Part shown: piece after piece, positions 12,966-21,453 of the stretch
Layout: every line of letters begins with the position of its first letter
Numbering within the stretch: position 1 is the stretch's first letter
IMG/VR virus record: IMGVR_UViG_3300038421_000078
Coordinates: 1 to 44,158 of that record
Strand: one strand, 5' to 3'
Source of the DNA: a virus
DNA length: 44,158 nucleotides
The notes under the pieces: generated by a model
What the model saw: only the letters and a program-made list of their open reading frames with translations
Database searches by the model: none
What the model was told of the DNA's origin: nothing
Translations under genes and position numbers: made by a program

Positions 12966-13192
12966 AACTATTTGTTGTGTGTGTTTATGGCTTATATGGC
13001 GGCGAGTGGTATTGTGCCGTGTACGCAGAAACAGACGAGCAGGCGCTCCAGAAGGCGCGAGAGCGTTACCCAATCACGGATGAAAACTATCGAGATTACG
13101 AACAGGGAGGTTGTAACTTAGACTCCGACTTTGCCGAGGCTGAGTTGGCCTTCGCGAATGGCGTTTCTAATCTGTGGTGGGTTGGGTGGTAA
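12704..13192 (+). CDS. Two-part protein with repeat-derived extension
   Basis: This 162-residue protein starts at ATG 12704, overlapping the previous stop. Residues 1-86 are encoded by the segment between the two 25-bp repeats (begins MIDVLNGRAIVPDFYDSDSK). Residues 87-162 begin at a second methionine (MKLFVVCVYGLYGGEWYCAVYAETDEQALQKARERYP, of which no longer run is quoted). The second part has the pattern of a small beta-alpha domain for which phages often have a separate short gene. A shorter product from 12962 may therefore also be made. Neither half is recognised. Confidence 0.5.
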   Translation: MIDVLNGRAIVPDFYDSDSKEHEFSALRKKIALALYDRLKQGECAVLVKETTLSFPPLPGERYGHSALAIEVELREVKRVETGKPGMKLFVVCVYGLYGGEWYCAVYAETDEQALQKARERYPITDENYRDYEQGGCNLDSDFAEAELAFANGVSNLWWVGW

Positions 13193-13375
13193 GTGACTAA
13201 GCTTTGCGGCAAGAAGCGTTACTGTTCCTCTGACGCAGCACGCACCGCGGCGATTGCTTTTGGCAGACGCCGCGGTGCGCGTGTGCATCATTACTTTTGT
13301 CTGCGCTGTGGCTTCTGGCATCTCTCCAGCGCAGACCAGGCGCGGGTCAAGCGCATCAAGGCTAGCGCCAGCTAG
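13193..13375 (+). CDS. Small zinc-binding phage protein
   Basis: In this 60-residue basic protein, LCGKKRYCSSDAARTAAIAF is followed by HHYFCLRCGFWHLSS. The pattern of two early cysteines, a CxxC and the ending G-x-W-H-L-(T/S)-S is a very common short phage protein thought to bind zinc, whose function is not established. It starts at GTG 13193 directly after the previous stop (TAA-GTG). Its stop lies in the palindrome shared with the oppositely oriented tail gene, whose stop it overlaps by 14 bases. Confidence 0.6.
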   Translation: MTKLCGKKRYCSSDAARTAAIAFGRRRGARVHHYFCLRCGFWHLSSADQARVKRIKASAS

Positions 13376-13377
13376 CC
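13360..13377. terminator. Palindrome over two convergent stop codons
   Basis: GGCTAGC (13360-13366), loop GCCA, GCTAGCC (13371-13377) is a perfect 7-bp stem. It contains the TAG of the rightward gene (13373-13375) and, on the other strand, the TAG of the leftward gene (13364-13362). It could act as a weak two-way terminator where early and late transcripts meet. There is no T run on either side. Confidence 0.45.
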
Positions 13378-14213
13378 CGGATCGTGCCGCTGTAGGCCAC
13401 TGTCCCCGTCACGCTGGCATCCTGGCTTTTGATCAGCAGCATCACATCGTCGCCGTCTGCGTCCACGTCAATGACGGCCTTGATGGGGAAAAGCAGATCG
13501 CACTCTTCCACTTCGACAGCTGCCGAGAGAGCCAGACTCACCGAGAGCTGCACCCAATAGGCCGTAATGCCGTTGATGGTGCTGGCGGCCCAATCGCTCG
13601 GCACATCCCAGGTGATCTGCCCGTCCCCGCTCAGGGTTTTCCCCGCCACGGCGATGGTGCCGTCCGTGACATTGGAGAGCGCGGCCCAATCTGATCCGTT
13701 CCAATACTTCGCGGTCAGTACCGATGCGTTGGCGTTGACGTTCGCGGCGTCCATGTCAATGCACGCACCGCAGAACGGTTCCGGGCCTCCGACCACCACC
13801 CAATCGCCGTTGGAAACTTTGTTCAGGTCGTTCAGGTTGGCGCCGGTCGCCGCGCTGTTGTCAATCACCTCGGCGGAGTAGTCGGTATAGGATACCCCAT
13901 CGTCAACCGTCTTTTGGAACTTGATGCTGGATACGTCCTGCAGGCGCGGGCGCACGTGCCCGGCCGAGGCCGTGCCGTAGGCCATATAGCTGCCGTCCTT
14001 GTTGCGCACCAGGGGCAAGAAGGTCAGGCTGGGCGCGTCCGCCAGGACGGTCGTGCCGCGCACCACCACGTTGGTGTAGAAACGGGCTTTTGATTTCCCG
14101 CCAGGGTTGCTCAGCCACGACGCGCCCGAAGGCGCGGGCGGGTAATTGCCGTCCAACCCTGTGATCGTGCGGTGGGCGACGGACGCGAGTGCAACAACTT
14201 CGTTGTATGGCAT
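13362..14213 (-). CDS. Virion appendage protein, last late gene
   Basis: In this 283-residue protein the segment at about 135-245 (VLTAKYWNGSDWAALS, DGTIAVAGKTLSGDGQITW, PSDWAASTINGITAYWVQL) is the same module found three times in the large tail protein 16175-20611. It is a beta-rich unit with the W-N-G-x-x-W and D-G-x-I signatures. The N-terminus resembles phage decoration or tail-tip proteins. It is probably a minor tail or fibre-base protein. The start at ATG 14213 has AGGAGG upstream. It follows the lysozyme at the very end of the late operon. Confidence 0.6.
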   Translation of the reverse strand: MPYNEVVALASVAHRTITGLDGNYPPAPSGASWLSNPGGKSKARFYTNVVVRGTTVLADAPSLTFLPLVRNKDGSYMAYGTASAGHVRPRLQDVSSIKFQKTVDDGVSYTDYSAEVIDNSAATGANLNDLNKVSNGDWVVVGGPEPFCGACIDMDAANVNANASVLTAKYWNGSDWAALSNVTDGTIAVAGKTLSGDGQITWDVPSDWAASTINGITAYWVQLSVSLALSAAVEVEECDLLFPIKAVIDVDADGDDVMLLIKSQDASVTGTVAYSGTIRASWR

Positions 14214-14214
14214 A

Positions 14215-14976
14215 TTAGCCTCCTCTAGAAACAATCGGTAGAAACATGTTGAACGGCTGTGGTGGCTGTGTACCGCCGTTCCCAAACCAGGCCCACATTT
14301 CTAACAGTGAGCCATAAAAGAAATTCTCGTCCGCCATTTCTTGTACTCCGGGAATGACCCCGCGCACCTCGTACTGCTGCGCCACAACATTGGCCCCAGC
14401 GGGCGCCGCGGGGTAGAGTGTGAAGTAATTGGCAACCCAGAACTCGTAATCGCCAATCCAGGCGGGCGTGGGTCTGACGAATGACCAGTAGTATTTGCTC
14501 GAATAGATGACAGGCTTTTTGCCGGTCAGCCGCTCAATCTCTTGCAGGAAGGCCAGCAATACATCGGCGTCGTGAACGTAATCTAACTCAACGTCTACGA
14601 TGTATTTGTTGCAGCCAGCCCCGACCACATCAACGAAGTGCCTTGCTTGCTTGATGGGGTCAACGACTCTGTAAAAATGATAGGCGGCCCAGGCCCGTCC
14701 TGTTCGGATTGCCCCCGCTTTGTTCGCTGCAAATTGATTATCGAAGAAATCAAGTCCCTCGGTCGCCTTGAAGATAAACGCCAGAACATATTGAGCCACC
14801 AAGTCCCAATCAACCGGCCCCGACCAGTGGGACAGGTCAACGAAATACGACTTGATGGTGTTTGCAACCAGAACGACAACCAGAATTGCCGCGGCGCTCC
14901 TGACCCTGGCGGGCCGGATCTGCGCGGCAAGCGGTTTGCCTGCGTCGTCCAGGCTGGCGCGGTGCGAGACGGTCAT
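14215..14976 (-). CDS. GH25 muramidase endolysin with N-terminal anchor
   Basis: This 253-residue lysozyme cleaves the glycan chain of peptidoglycan between MurNAc and GlcNAc. The GH25 landmarks are FVDLSHWSG (Asp47), IFKATEGLDF, AAYHFYRV and YIVDVELDY (Asp128 and Glu130, the catalytic carboxylates). Residues 1-45 are extra. A basic stretch leads to a hydrophobic segment (SAAAILVVVLVANTIKSYF), which could act as a signal-anchor-release or signal sequence to reach the wall. The ATG at 14976 has only a weak ribosome site. It follows the membrane genes of the lysis cassette. Confidence 0.88.
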   Translation of the reverse strand: MTVSHRASLDDAGKPLAAQIRPARVRSAAAILVVVLVANTIKSYFVDLSHWSGPVDWDLVAQYVLAFIFKATEGLDFFDNQFAANKAGAIRTGRAWAAYHFYRVVDPIKQARHFVDVVGAGCNKYIVDVELDYVHDADVLLAFLQEIERLTGKKPVIYSSKYYWSFVRPTPAWIGDYEFWVANYFTLYPAAPAGANVVAQQYEVRGVIPGVQEMADENFFYGSLLEMWAWFGNGGTQPPQPFNMFLPIVSRGG

Positions 14977-14979
14977 TGA

Positions 14980-15207
14980 TTACATTCCGCGCGGCGTACC
15001 AGCCCGAAGGCGTGCGGCGTCCTCGTAAGCGACAGAGAAGATGAGCATCACGAACATCGGTTGCAGCGTCAGGATGATTACCTTGACATCCTCCACGGCA
15101 GACGGGGCGGCGTACTTTGTGACAAAGAACGTCACCAGGCTGATGACCGTATCCAAGATCATCAGCCAGAATTTACGGGATCGAAAGAGCAGTTTCCAGG
15201 GGTTCAT
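14980..15207 (-). CDS. Holin-like small membrane protein
   Basis: In this 75-residue protein a basic N-terminus (MNPWKLLFRSRKFW) precedes two hydrophobic segments (LMILDTVISLVTFFVTKYAA and VKVIILTLQPMFVMLIFSVAY), followed by a charged tail. Its size, topology and position directly before the lysozyme fit a class II holin, which forms the membrane lesion that starts lysis. The start at ATG 15207 with AAAGGA was preferred over a longer frame overlapping the upstream gene. Confidence 0.65.
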   Translation of the reverse strand: MNPWKLLFRSRKFWLMILDTVISLVTFFVTKYAAPSAVEDVKVIILTLQPMFVMLIFSVAYEDAARLRAGTPRGM

Positions 15208-15211
15208 AATT

Positions 15212-15481
15212 CTATTCCTTTCTTTGGTTGAATGTGTCCACCAGCCAGCCCAGGGCCACGCCCATGCCAAACCACAAGAAGGCCAGCCAGTAAGCCGCGT
15301 CCGAGCGGTCGCGCCCGTTGCCCAGGCGGCGGCGGAATAACAAGAATACAGGGTAAGCGCCGGTCACGCCAATGGCGTGCTCCACAATGTTGCGCCACCC
15401 GTCCGGCATTCGGGCGGTGATAGAGATAGTTTGGTGCGCCGCCAGCCCAGCCACTACAGAAACAAGTATCTCGATAATCAT
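15212..15481 (-). CDS. Small membrane protein, holin or antiholin
   Basis: This 89-residue protein has an N-terminal hydrophobic segment (MIIEILVSVVAGLAAHQTIS), a middle segment (HAIGVTGAYPVFLLF) and a third (AAYWLAFLWFGMGVALGWLV), giving about three spans. It overlaps the upstream gene as ATGA. It lies in the lysis cassette with another holin-like gene, so the pair could be holin and antiholin or holin and lysis timer. No family signature decides. Confidence 0.55.
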   Translation of the reverse strand: MIIEILVSVVAGLAAHQTISITARMPDGWRNIVEHAIGVTGAYPVFLLFRRRLGNGRDRSDAAYWLAFLWFGMGVALGWLVDTFNQRKE

Positions 15482-15798
15482 GCCGTCAGCAACCCTTTGC
15501 GCCCGATGGCCTTGCGGAATTTCTCAAGCTCGGCGGTCGCGGCGCGCAGCGCCTCCAGGCACTGCTTCTTCTCGGTCTCGATGGTCTGTAGGCGCTCCTC
15601 TAGGTCCTCGTTCTCTTTCTTGCGGCACTCGTTGTCGTCGCTTAGCGCGCTGATGATGGTGCGTAAAATGTCCACGTCCGTTTTCTTGGCCCCTTTGACG
15701 GCGTTGTAGATGGCGACTGCCGCGCCGGTGATGCCGCCCACCGCGCCCACGAGGCCGCCCATGACCCCAACGATGATACTGATCAGTGTCCAGTCCAT
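15478..15798 (-). CDS. Membrane-anchored coiled-coil protein
   Basis: This 106-residue protein has an N-terminal Gly-rich membrane segment (LISIIVGVMGGLVGAVGGIT, continuing to about residue 32). A highly charged coiled coil follows (DDNECRKKENEDLEERLQTI and after). The shape recalls an inner-membrane spanin or a type II membrane lysis protein, or a holin of the hemolysin XhlA type. Its ATG overlaps the nuclease stop and its stop overlaps the next start, so it is part of the lysis cassette. Confidence 0.55.
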   Translation of the reverse strand: MDWTLISIIVGVMGGLVGAVGGITGAAVAIYNAVKGAKKTDVDILRTIISALSDDNECRKKENEDLEERLQTIETEKKQCLEALRAATAELEKFRKAIGRKGLLTA

Positions 15799-16172
15799 TA
15801 GTTCGCCCTCCCGAAGTGCTTGAGCACCGAGGCGTCCGCCAGTTCCTGGGTGTCTACCATGTCCTCGGTGAACGAGATCATCGGCGCAAGCTGGTTGTGG
15901 AAGCTGGCTTGCAGCAGGAGTTCTTGTAGTTTGTCGCGTTCGGCCTGGCGGCTGCCGTGCCAGTAGCTGCCATACACAGGCACGGGCGTCGGAAGGGGCA
16001 CAGTGAACACCAGGAAGTCCAGCACGATGCCGCCCGCGATGCGCCGCCCGCCGAAGTATGACACCTGGTAGTCATAGTTCCAGCCGTATTTTTCTAGCGC
16101 CCGCGCCGTGCGCAGCTCTTCGAGCGATCCGGGTTCTTGTCCGTGGATGAGTTCTGGTCTCTCGTCAGCCAT
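15798..16172 (-). CDS. Vsr/PD-(D/E)XK-like nuclease
   Basis: In this 124-residue protein SLEELRTARALEKYGWNYDYQ is followed by YFGGRRIAGGIVLDFLVF and VPVYGSYWHG. A conserved Glu in the first helix, a strand ending G-G-x-V-L-D-F and then a strand ending Y-W-H is the layout of Vsr and related PD-(D/E)XK nucleases. No clean E-x-K follows the Asp, so activity is uncertain. The start at ATG 16172 is preferred over an in-frame TTG at 16178. It sits oddly between the tail gene and the lysis cassette, a common site for inserted nuclease genes. Confidence 0.5.
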   Translation of the reverse strand: MADERPELIHGQEPGSLEELRTARALEKYGWNYDYQVSYFGGRRIAGGIVLDFLVFTVPLPTPVPVYGSYWHGSRQAERDKLQELLLQASFHNQLAPMISFTEDMVDTQELADASVLKHFGRAN

Positions 16173-16174
16173 TC

Positions 16175-19100
16175 TCAAATCTCCAGCAGGGTGATGTTGA
16201 CCAGGTGCCCCTCTTCCTGGTCGCCCGGATTGACGCGGAACGGCTTGCAGCCGGGCGGCTCGACCACCACGGTCTTGACATCATACGGGCTGTAGATGTT
16301 CGTGAACGTCAACACGGTGGGCGCGTTGGCCCAGGCGTCAATCTGCGCCATGTCGGTTTCGGCGCGCACCGCGAGCGCCTGGCGGTCTTGCAGGTCGCTG
16401 TTGTGATCCATAAAGCGGCACGGAAGGTCGTACTGGTATTTGACCGGGAAGCGCAGCAGGGTCTCGACCACCTGCGCTTTGAGCACCGGCGTGGTCGTGT
16501 TGCTGTTGGTGTAGAAGATCAGCCGGAAGCGAATGCGCCGCGCCGTGACGTTGTTGGCCGCCGCGAGGTTCACTTCCTGGAAGGGGCTGGTGGCGTGCGT
16601 GCTGACCACGTTCGTCCAACCGCTTCCCAGCGCCCCGGTCTCTTCCTGGTACTGCGCTTGGATGTACTGGTTGGCGCCCAGGTTCTCGGTGAACAATTTG
16701 ATGGACTTGAACAGTTTCTCGATGTCCAGGAAGCCGGCGGAAATCCAGCCCGTCACCAGGTAGCCCTCGTGGCGGTAGCGGTAATTACTGTCGCGCAGCG
16801 GGTTGAAACTCGTCTTGGGCAACGGCACCCACACCAGGTCGGCGCCCTGGTTGACCCACAGGCGCGTAACCATGCCCGGTATCACCTGGATGGCGGCGGC
16901 GAAGATGCGCTCCCCCAGCGGCGCCCGGTAGACTTCGTGCCAGCCCGAACCCTTGCGCAGCAGGATGGACGAATAGCCGCTCGTACCGGCGTCAATCAGG
17001 GCAAACACCCGCCCAGGGTAGGTCAGCAGCGCCACGGGCTGGCCTTGCCGGTCGGAGGGCAGGCCCTCGTCGCGGTCTGGGCCAATGTCCTCCAGGCTGC
17101 GGTTATAGTAGCGCTCGATGTGCGTATCGAGGTTGAAATACAGGTACACATCGTTGACGGTGTGCGCCTGGCCGGTCACTTCGCTGCGCATCCCGGATAG
17201 CTCGCGCGGCGGCACGACCACCGGCAGGTCGTTGTTCTCCGTTTGGATCTCGTAGGGCAGGTTGTCCGTAAATACACGCGGGTTTTCCTGCTGGTCGCCG
17301 TAGGCTTCCAGCGCCGTGATGCGGTCGGGGATAGGGATGTAGCGCGGGTACACGTCAATCGCCATCACTTCCACGATGTCCACGTTCTGCGCCCCCAAAT
17401 TGGCGCTGCGGCGCAGGCCCACCGAGACGATGTTGCTCTCGTCCGGGTTGGGGTTGGCGTTGGGCGAGATGGACGCCTGCACGAAGGCCCACTCATTGGC
17501 GTTCAGCGCCGGAATGTCAACGGTGGTCTCGTCGTCCATCTGGGCGTACATCTCGCTGATGCCTAAGAAGATGGACGGCGTGCTCGTTTTCAGGTCGGCG
17601 CTCGGCTTCATGCGGACGGCGTAACCCATCACCCCATTGACCGTGGTGGTGGCCCAATCTTCGGGGATGGTGAAAGAGATGCTGCCATCTTGCCCGAGGG
17701 TCTTTGTTCCACCCGCCAGCGTGCCGTCCGTCACGGTTAGAGTCGTCCAGGCTTGACCGTTCCAGTATTGCACGGCCATCGTGGCGGCTTCGTTGTTCAA
17801 ACCGCCCGCCGTCATGTCCACGTACAGGATGTTGAACTTCTCGGCGCAGACGGCGATCAGGTAATCGTCCGATTGCAGCGAGAGCGCCGCCGAGGTGCCG
17901 CTGTCGCCGTCGTAGGCGCGCGGCAGGTCAACGTAGTTCTCGATGTCCGGCCCTTCCACGTGCAGCCGCCGTATGCCCACCTCGCCCAGGTCGAGCGTCG
18001 GTTGCAGGTAGATGTAATACTTCGTCTGGTCGAGCTGCCCGCTCTCCGGGCTGCCTGTGCCAGGCTCCCAATCCGCGGGCGCGGTAAAGGTGATCGTGCC
18101 GTCAACGGCAAACGGCGCGCCGCCCGAAGCGGTGTTGTCGGTGATGGACAGGCTGACCCAAGATTGACCGTCCCAATAATAGGCAGTCTGCGAGGCGGCT
18201 ACGGCGTTGGCGGTCTCGATGTCCACGTCCAGCACGTTGAAGCGCTTGTTGTGCCCCACGTACAGCCGCCCCAGCGCCCGCAGGGTGAAGCGAGAAGCTG
18301 AAGCCGAGTCGTCGTTGACTTCGTGCAGGTCAATATAGTGGCGCGCTTCCGAGGGCACGTAGCCATTGCCGTCCAACGTCAGCCCGCCCAGGGCGGTGGT
18401 GGCGGTCAGGTTGGCGCTGACCTTGAAGCGTATCCAGAACAGGTTGCTATCCAGTTGGGTGATCGTTCCCGCGCCGCGCTGCCAGTTGACCGGGACGGTC
18501 AGGGTGATGTCGCCGTCCTTGCCCAGGGTCTTGCCGCCCGAAATCGTTCCGTCCGTGATGGTCACAGCCGTCCACGCGTAGCCGTCCCATATCTCGGCGG
18601 TCAACACGGAGGCGGCTGCGTTGGCCGAGGCCACGTCCACCGTCAGGGTGTGAAAGCGCATATCGTACCCAACGTACCAATAGTCCGTGGTTTCCAGCGG
18701 CATCAGGGAGCGCGTAAAGCTCAGCCCGTCCGCCAGGCTATCCAGCTCAAAATAGGTCGTGGCCGAGGTGTCGTAGAAGAATGACGCCGACGGGTTCATC
18801 TTGACCTTTAGCCAGGTCAGCACGTCGAGCACTTCGCCTTTATCCAGCACACAGGCTTGTAGCAGGGCTAAAGATTTGCCCAATCGCGCCGTATCGTCAA
18901 GGACGAGCTTGAGCTGCCCGGCGGTCGTCGCCACGTCCGAGCGGATCAGCACGCCCACCCCCGTCGCCCCCGTGATGTCTACCGGCGTGTCCAGCGCCCG
19001 GCTAGCCATATCGCCGGTGGTAAAACTGCCGTTGGCAGCGATGCGCACCGCGTTGTCAATTTTCGACACCGTGATGTTTGTGACGACTCGCTCGTCCCAC

Positions 19101-20611
19101 ACGCGTGAACCGTCCACCAGGGTGGATAGTTTGGTATACAGGTCACAGGTCGAGAGCACCGGCGGCGGCGGGGTCGGTATGATGGCCTTCGAGACGCAGC
19201 GGTTATACAACGCGTGGGCGTTGTCCGCCCCCCACAGGATATGCCCCAGCGTGGGGTGCTGGATAGCCAGCAGCTTCTCCGCGCCGTAGTTCATGGCGGC
19301 GTTGGTCTGCGTCCAGGTCGCGCCGCGCCGGAACTGGCGCAGCGCCTGGATATTGGCGTCGTCGCCAAAGGCCACAAAAATGAGTTCTCCCGCCACGGCC
19401 AGGTCGGTGGCGTGGTTCGAGAGCGAGTATTGCAGCTCCCAGCGGTTCGCCCCCAGGATGACGTACTCCGTAGCTGTGGTGTGCGCAATCTTCCAGTTCG
19501 GTGAGACGGTCAACGCGCCCGCGGCCGTAGCGGTGATGGTGCGCCAGGGCTGGCTTTCCTCCGACCCAGGCCCGTTGATAATCAGCACCGTCGCCCCGTC
19601 GAAGTCTCCCGCCACCCAGCCGCTCATCGTAGCGTCAAGCAGTTTGTCCAGGTTGCCGGCGTTGCTGTCGGCTACGCCCCGGTCGCCGGAAATCCAGATA
19701 CTGGAAGCCGCGCCATCGTCAGGCATCGAGATGAAATACAACCCGCGCTTGTACTCGAACAGCCGCCCCGGAATATGCGCCGCGGCGTCCGCCACGCGGT
19801 AGTAAGGCGAGAAGGTCGAAGCGCTCCAGGCGCTGCCGTCCGACGACTTGTGCCCCGCAGCCGATGCGTTGCAGCCCACCTCCACGCAGGCGCTCGATGT
19901 CCAGCCCGCCGCCCCGCCTACTACCAGGTGGTAGGTCGTTCCCGCCACCAGCGGGGTCGTGCTCGACCAGTCGAATTTGAAGAACAGGGATAGCACATCC
20001 GAGATGCCGGTCGCCACGCTGAGCAGCGCGCTGGCAACCGACGCCCCCGGCGCTCCTGCCACGTCGGTATAGATGTCCACCTGCATGTTGCCGGTTGGCG
20101 AGCCGACCTTGCGCAGCCAAATCTCGGCGTAGTCTGCGCCGTAGTCGCCCACCACCGCGCTGGGCACGAAGGTCGCGGCGATGAAACGCTGGGTCGAGTA
20201 CAGCCCCTGCCAGGATACCGAACCGGGCAGGCTGAAAGTATGCTTACGCAGGTAGTTGCTCTCCCCCCAACAGTACGTGACCTGGCCGCCCAAGATGACC
20301 TGGTTCTCGTGCTCGGTGTTCAAGCCGCCCGCGTCCAGGTAGCGCGCCACGTCCGCCTCGAAGTCCGGGCTGCCGCGGCCCGAGGCCCAATTCTCTTGCT
20401 CGATGGGCCGGTAAGGCAGCTCGTAGTCGCCGTACTTGGTGGCCCCCTGCGCAATGCGGGTCGAGGTGCGCGGGTAGGGCGTGCGGCGCAAGGCTTCGGG
20501 CGCGTCCTTGCCGCGCCCATCTGCGATCATCAGGCCCACGCGGTTGCCCGACCCGTCCACCAACTCGCCGTGGTACTTTGGTTCCCTGAGCGCCGCGCCG
20601 CTGTTCGCCAT
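16175..20611 (-). CDS. Large modular tail protein
   Basis: This 1,478-residue virion protein begins MANSGAALREPKYHGELVDG. The region about 110-270 contains a jelly-roll-like domain (TYCWGESNYLRKHTFSLPGS, VQVDI-type strands). Three copies of a module of roughly 100 residues lie at about 640-745, 780-890 and 914-1017. Each has the pattern YW(N/D)G-x2-W, DGT, G-K-T-L-x2-DG-x-I and P-x-(D/N)W. The C-terminal part (about 1080-1478) is beta-rich and includes YRAPLGERIFAAAIQV. It is probably a tail hub or spike carrying host-binding surfaces. It directly follows the connector gene. A fourth module copy lies in 13362-14213. Confidence 0.7.
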   Translation of the reverse strand: MANSGAALREPKYHGELVDGSGNRVGLMIADGRGKDAPEALRRTPYPRTSTRIAQGATKYGDYELPYRPIEQENWASGRGSPDFEADVARYLDAGGLNTEHENQVILGGQVTYCWGESNYLRKHTFSLPGSVSWQGLYSTQRFIAATFVPSAVVGDYGADYAEIWLRKVGSPTGNMQVDIYTDVAGAPGASVASALLSVATGISDVLSLFFKFDWSSTTPLVAGTTYHLVVGGAAGWTSSACVEVGCNASAAGHKSSDGSAWSASTFSPYYRVADAAAHIPGRLFEYKRGLYFISMPDDGAASSIWISGDRGVADSNAGNLDKLLDATMSGWVAGDFDGATVLIINGPGSEESQPWRTITATAAGALTVSPNWKIAHTTATEYVILGANRWELQYSLSNHATDLAVAGELIFVAFGDDANIQALRQFRRGATWTQTNAAMNYGAEKLLAIQHPTLGHILWGADNAHALYNRCVSKAIIPTPPPPVLSTCDLYTKLSTLVDGSRVWDERVVTNITVSKIDNAVRIAANGSFTTGDMASRALDTPVDITGATGVGVLIRSDVATTAGQLKLVLDDTARLGKSLALLQACVLDKGEVLDVLTWLKVKMNPSASFFYDTSATTYFELDSLADGLSFTRSLMPLETTDYWYVGYDMRFHTLTVDVASANAAASVLTAEIWDGYAWTAVTITDGTISGGKTLGKDGDITLTVPVNWQRGAGTITQLDSNLFWIRFKVSANLTATTALGGLTLDGNGYVPSEARHYIDLHEVNDDSASASRFTLRALGRLYVGHNKRFNVLDVDIETANAVAASQTAYYWDGQSWVSLSITDNTASGGAPFAVDGTITFTAPADWEPGTGSPESGQLDQTKYYIYLQPTLDLGEVGIRRLHVEGPDIENYVDLPRAYDGDSGTSAALSLQSDDYLIAVCAEKFNILYVDMTAGGLNNEAATMAVQYWNGQAWTTLTVTDGTLAGGTKTLGQDGSISFTIPEDWATTTVNGVMGYAVRMKPSADLKTSTPSIFLGISEMYAQMDDETTVDIPALNANEWAFVQASISPNANPNPDESNIVSVGLRRSANLGAQNVDIVEVMAIDVYPRYIPIPDRITALEAYGDQQENPRVFTDNLPYEIQTENNDLPVVVPPRELSGMRSEVTGQAHTVNDVYLYFNLDTHIERYYNRSLEDIGPDRDEGLPSDRQGQPVALLTYPGRVFALIDAGTSGYSSILLRKGSGWHEVYRAPLGERIFAAAIQVIPGMVTRLWVNQGADLVWVPLPKTSFNPLRDSNYRYRHEGYLVTGWISAGFLDIEKLFKSIKLFTENLGANQYIQAQYQEETGALGSGWTNVVSTHATSPFQEVNLAAANNVTARRIRFRLIFYTNSNTTTPVLKAQVVETLLRFPVKYQYDLPCRFMDHNSDLQDRQALAVRAETDMAQIDAWANAPTVLTFTNIYSPYDVKTVVVEPPGCKPFRVNPGDQEEGHLVNITLLEI

Positions 20612-21453
20612 CAGTCAATCTCTCCCCAGCTCGCCAGTTTCGGCCCGGCGCGCATGTGGCGGTTGCGCCAGGCGATGGCGGTCTTGCGCGCTTCCAGGCG
20701 CGCCATGACGGCGCGCAGCTCCGGGTCGCTGTTGGCGGTGTCGGCCTCGCGCCCCTTGAGCAGCATGAGCGCCGCGTCCAGCACCACCCGGTTGATGTCC
20801 ACGCTCTCGTGCAGTTTATCGCTGGCCGCGTAGAGCGGGGCGTGCGGCAGCCAGTAGTGGATGCGCAAGGCGTAGGGGTAGGCCGGCTGGGTGCGGAAGA
20901 TGAGTTTTTTGGCCGTTCCGGCCGCCGCCTGCTCGATCTGCCAATCGTAACATTGCCACCACTCGTTGGCGTCTGTGTCGGTCGAGACGCCCTGTATCCA
21001 GACCTGGATGCTCTGGTCGAGCACCGCGGTGGGCAGGGAGTATTCCAACTGGCTGGCGGCGGTGGTCAAACTGGTGTCAATTGTCTCGACCAGAAGCTCG
21101 CGCAAGATATTGTTGATCTTACCGATGACCATATCCAAATCGAAGCGGCGCGTCGCCAGGGCGTAGCGGTCGCCCGAAGCTGGCGCAACCGTGAAGGCCG
21201 CGCAGGTGATCGTGCCGGTCGAAGATACGAAGTCCGAGATGCGCGAGAACTCCTTCTCTGGCGCAGCCCCCGCGCCGGCTGCGTCACGCGTGATCAGCGC
21301 CGTGCCCAGGTTGAAATGGTCGTCCTCGAACACGCTCTGCAATCGCAGCGTGTCCACGATGGTCGTGAGCGACCCGCCTGTGGCGATGCTCTCGACCAGC
21401 GCGCCCAGTTCGTTGAGGGTATGGTACACCAGGTCGAACAGGGTGTAAGCCAT
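20611..21453 (-). CDS. Head-tail connector/adaptor protein
   Basis: This 280-residue protein begins MAYTLFDLVYHTLNELGALV, a helical start, with a beta insertion (VSSTGTITCAAFTVAPASGD). It then has the pattern typical of head-to-tail adaptors of short-tailed phages, including LRELLVETIDTSLTTAASQL, EYSLP, and a late HESVDINRVVLDAALMLLKG helix region. It probably binds the portal and joins the tail. It follows the capsid genes and precedes the big tail protein, its stop overlapping the tail start by one base. The assignment rests on context and general appearance. Confidence 0.5.
   Translation of the reverse strand: MAYTLFDLVYHTLNELGALVESIATGGSLTTIVDTLRLQSVFEDDHFNLGTALITRDAAGAGAAPEKEFSRISDFVSSTGTITCAAFTVAPASGDRYALATRRFDLDMVIGKINNILRELLVETIDTSLTTAASQLEYSLPTAVLDQSIQVWIQGVSTDTDANEWWQCYDWQIEQAAAGTAKKLIFRTQPAYPYALRIHYWLPHAPLYAASDKLHESVDINRVVLDAALMLLKGREADTANSDPELRAVMARLEARKTAIAWRNRHMRAGPKLASWGEID

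Noticed and set aside
16150-16172. CTGACGAGAG on the minus strand, like a hammerhead core
   Set aside because: It is the start of the nuclease coding sequence, with no GAAA segment or pairing stems around it.
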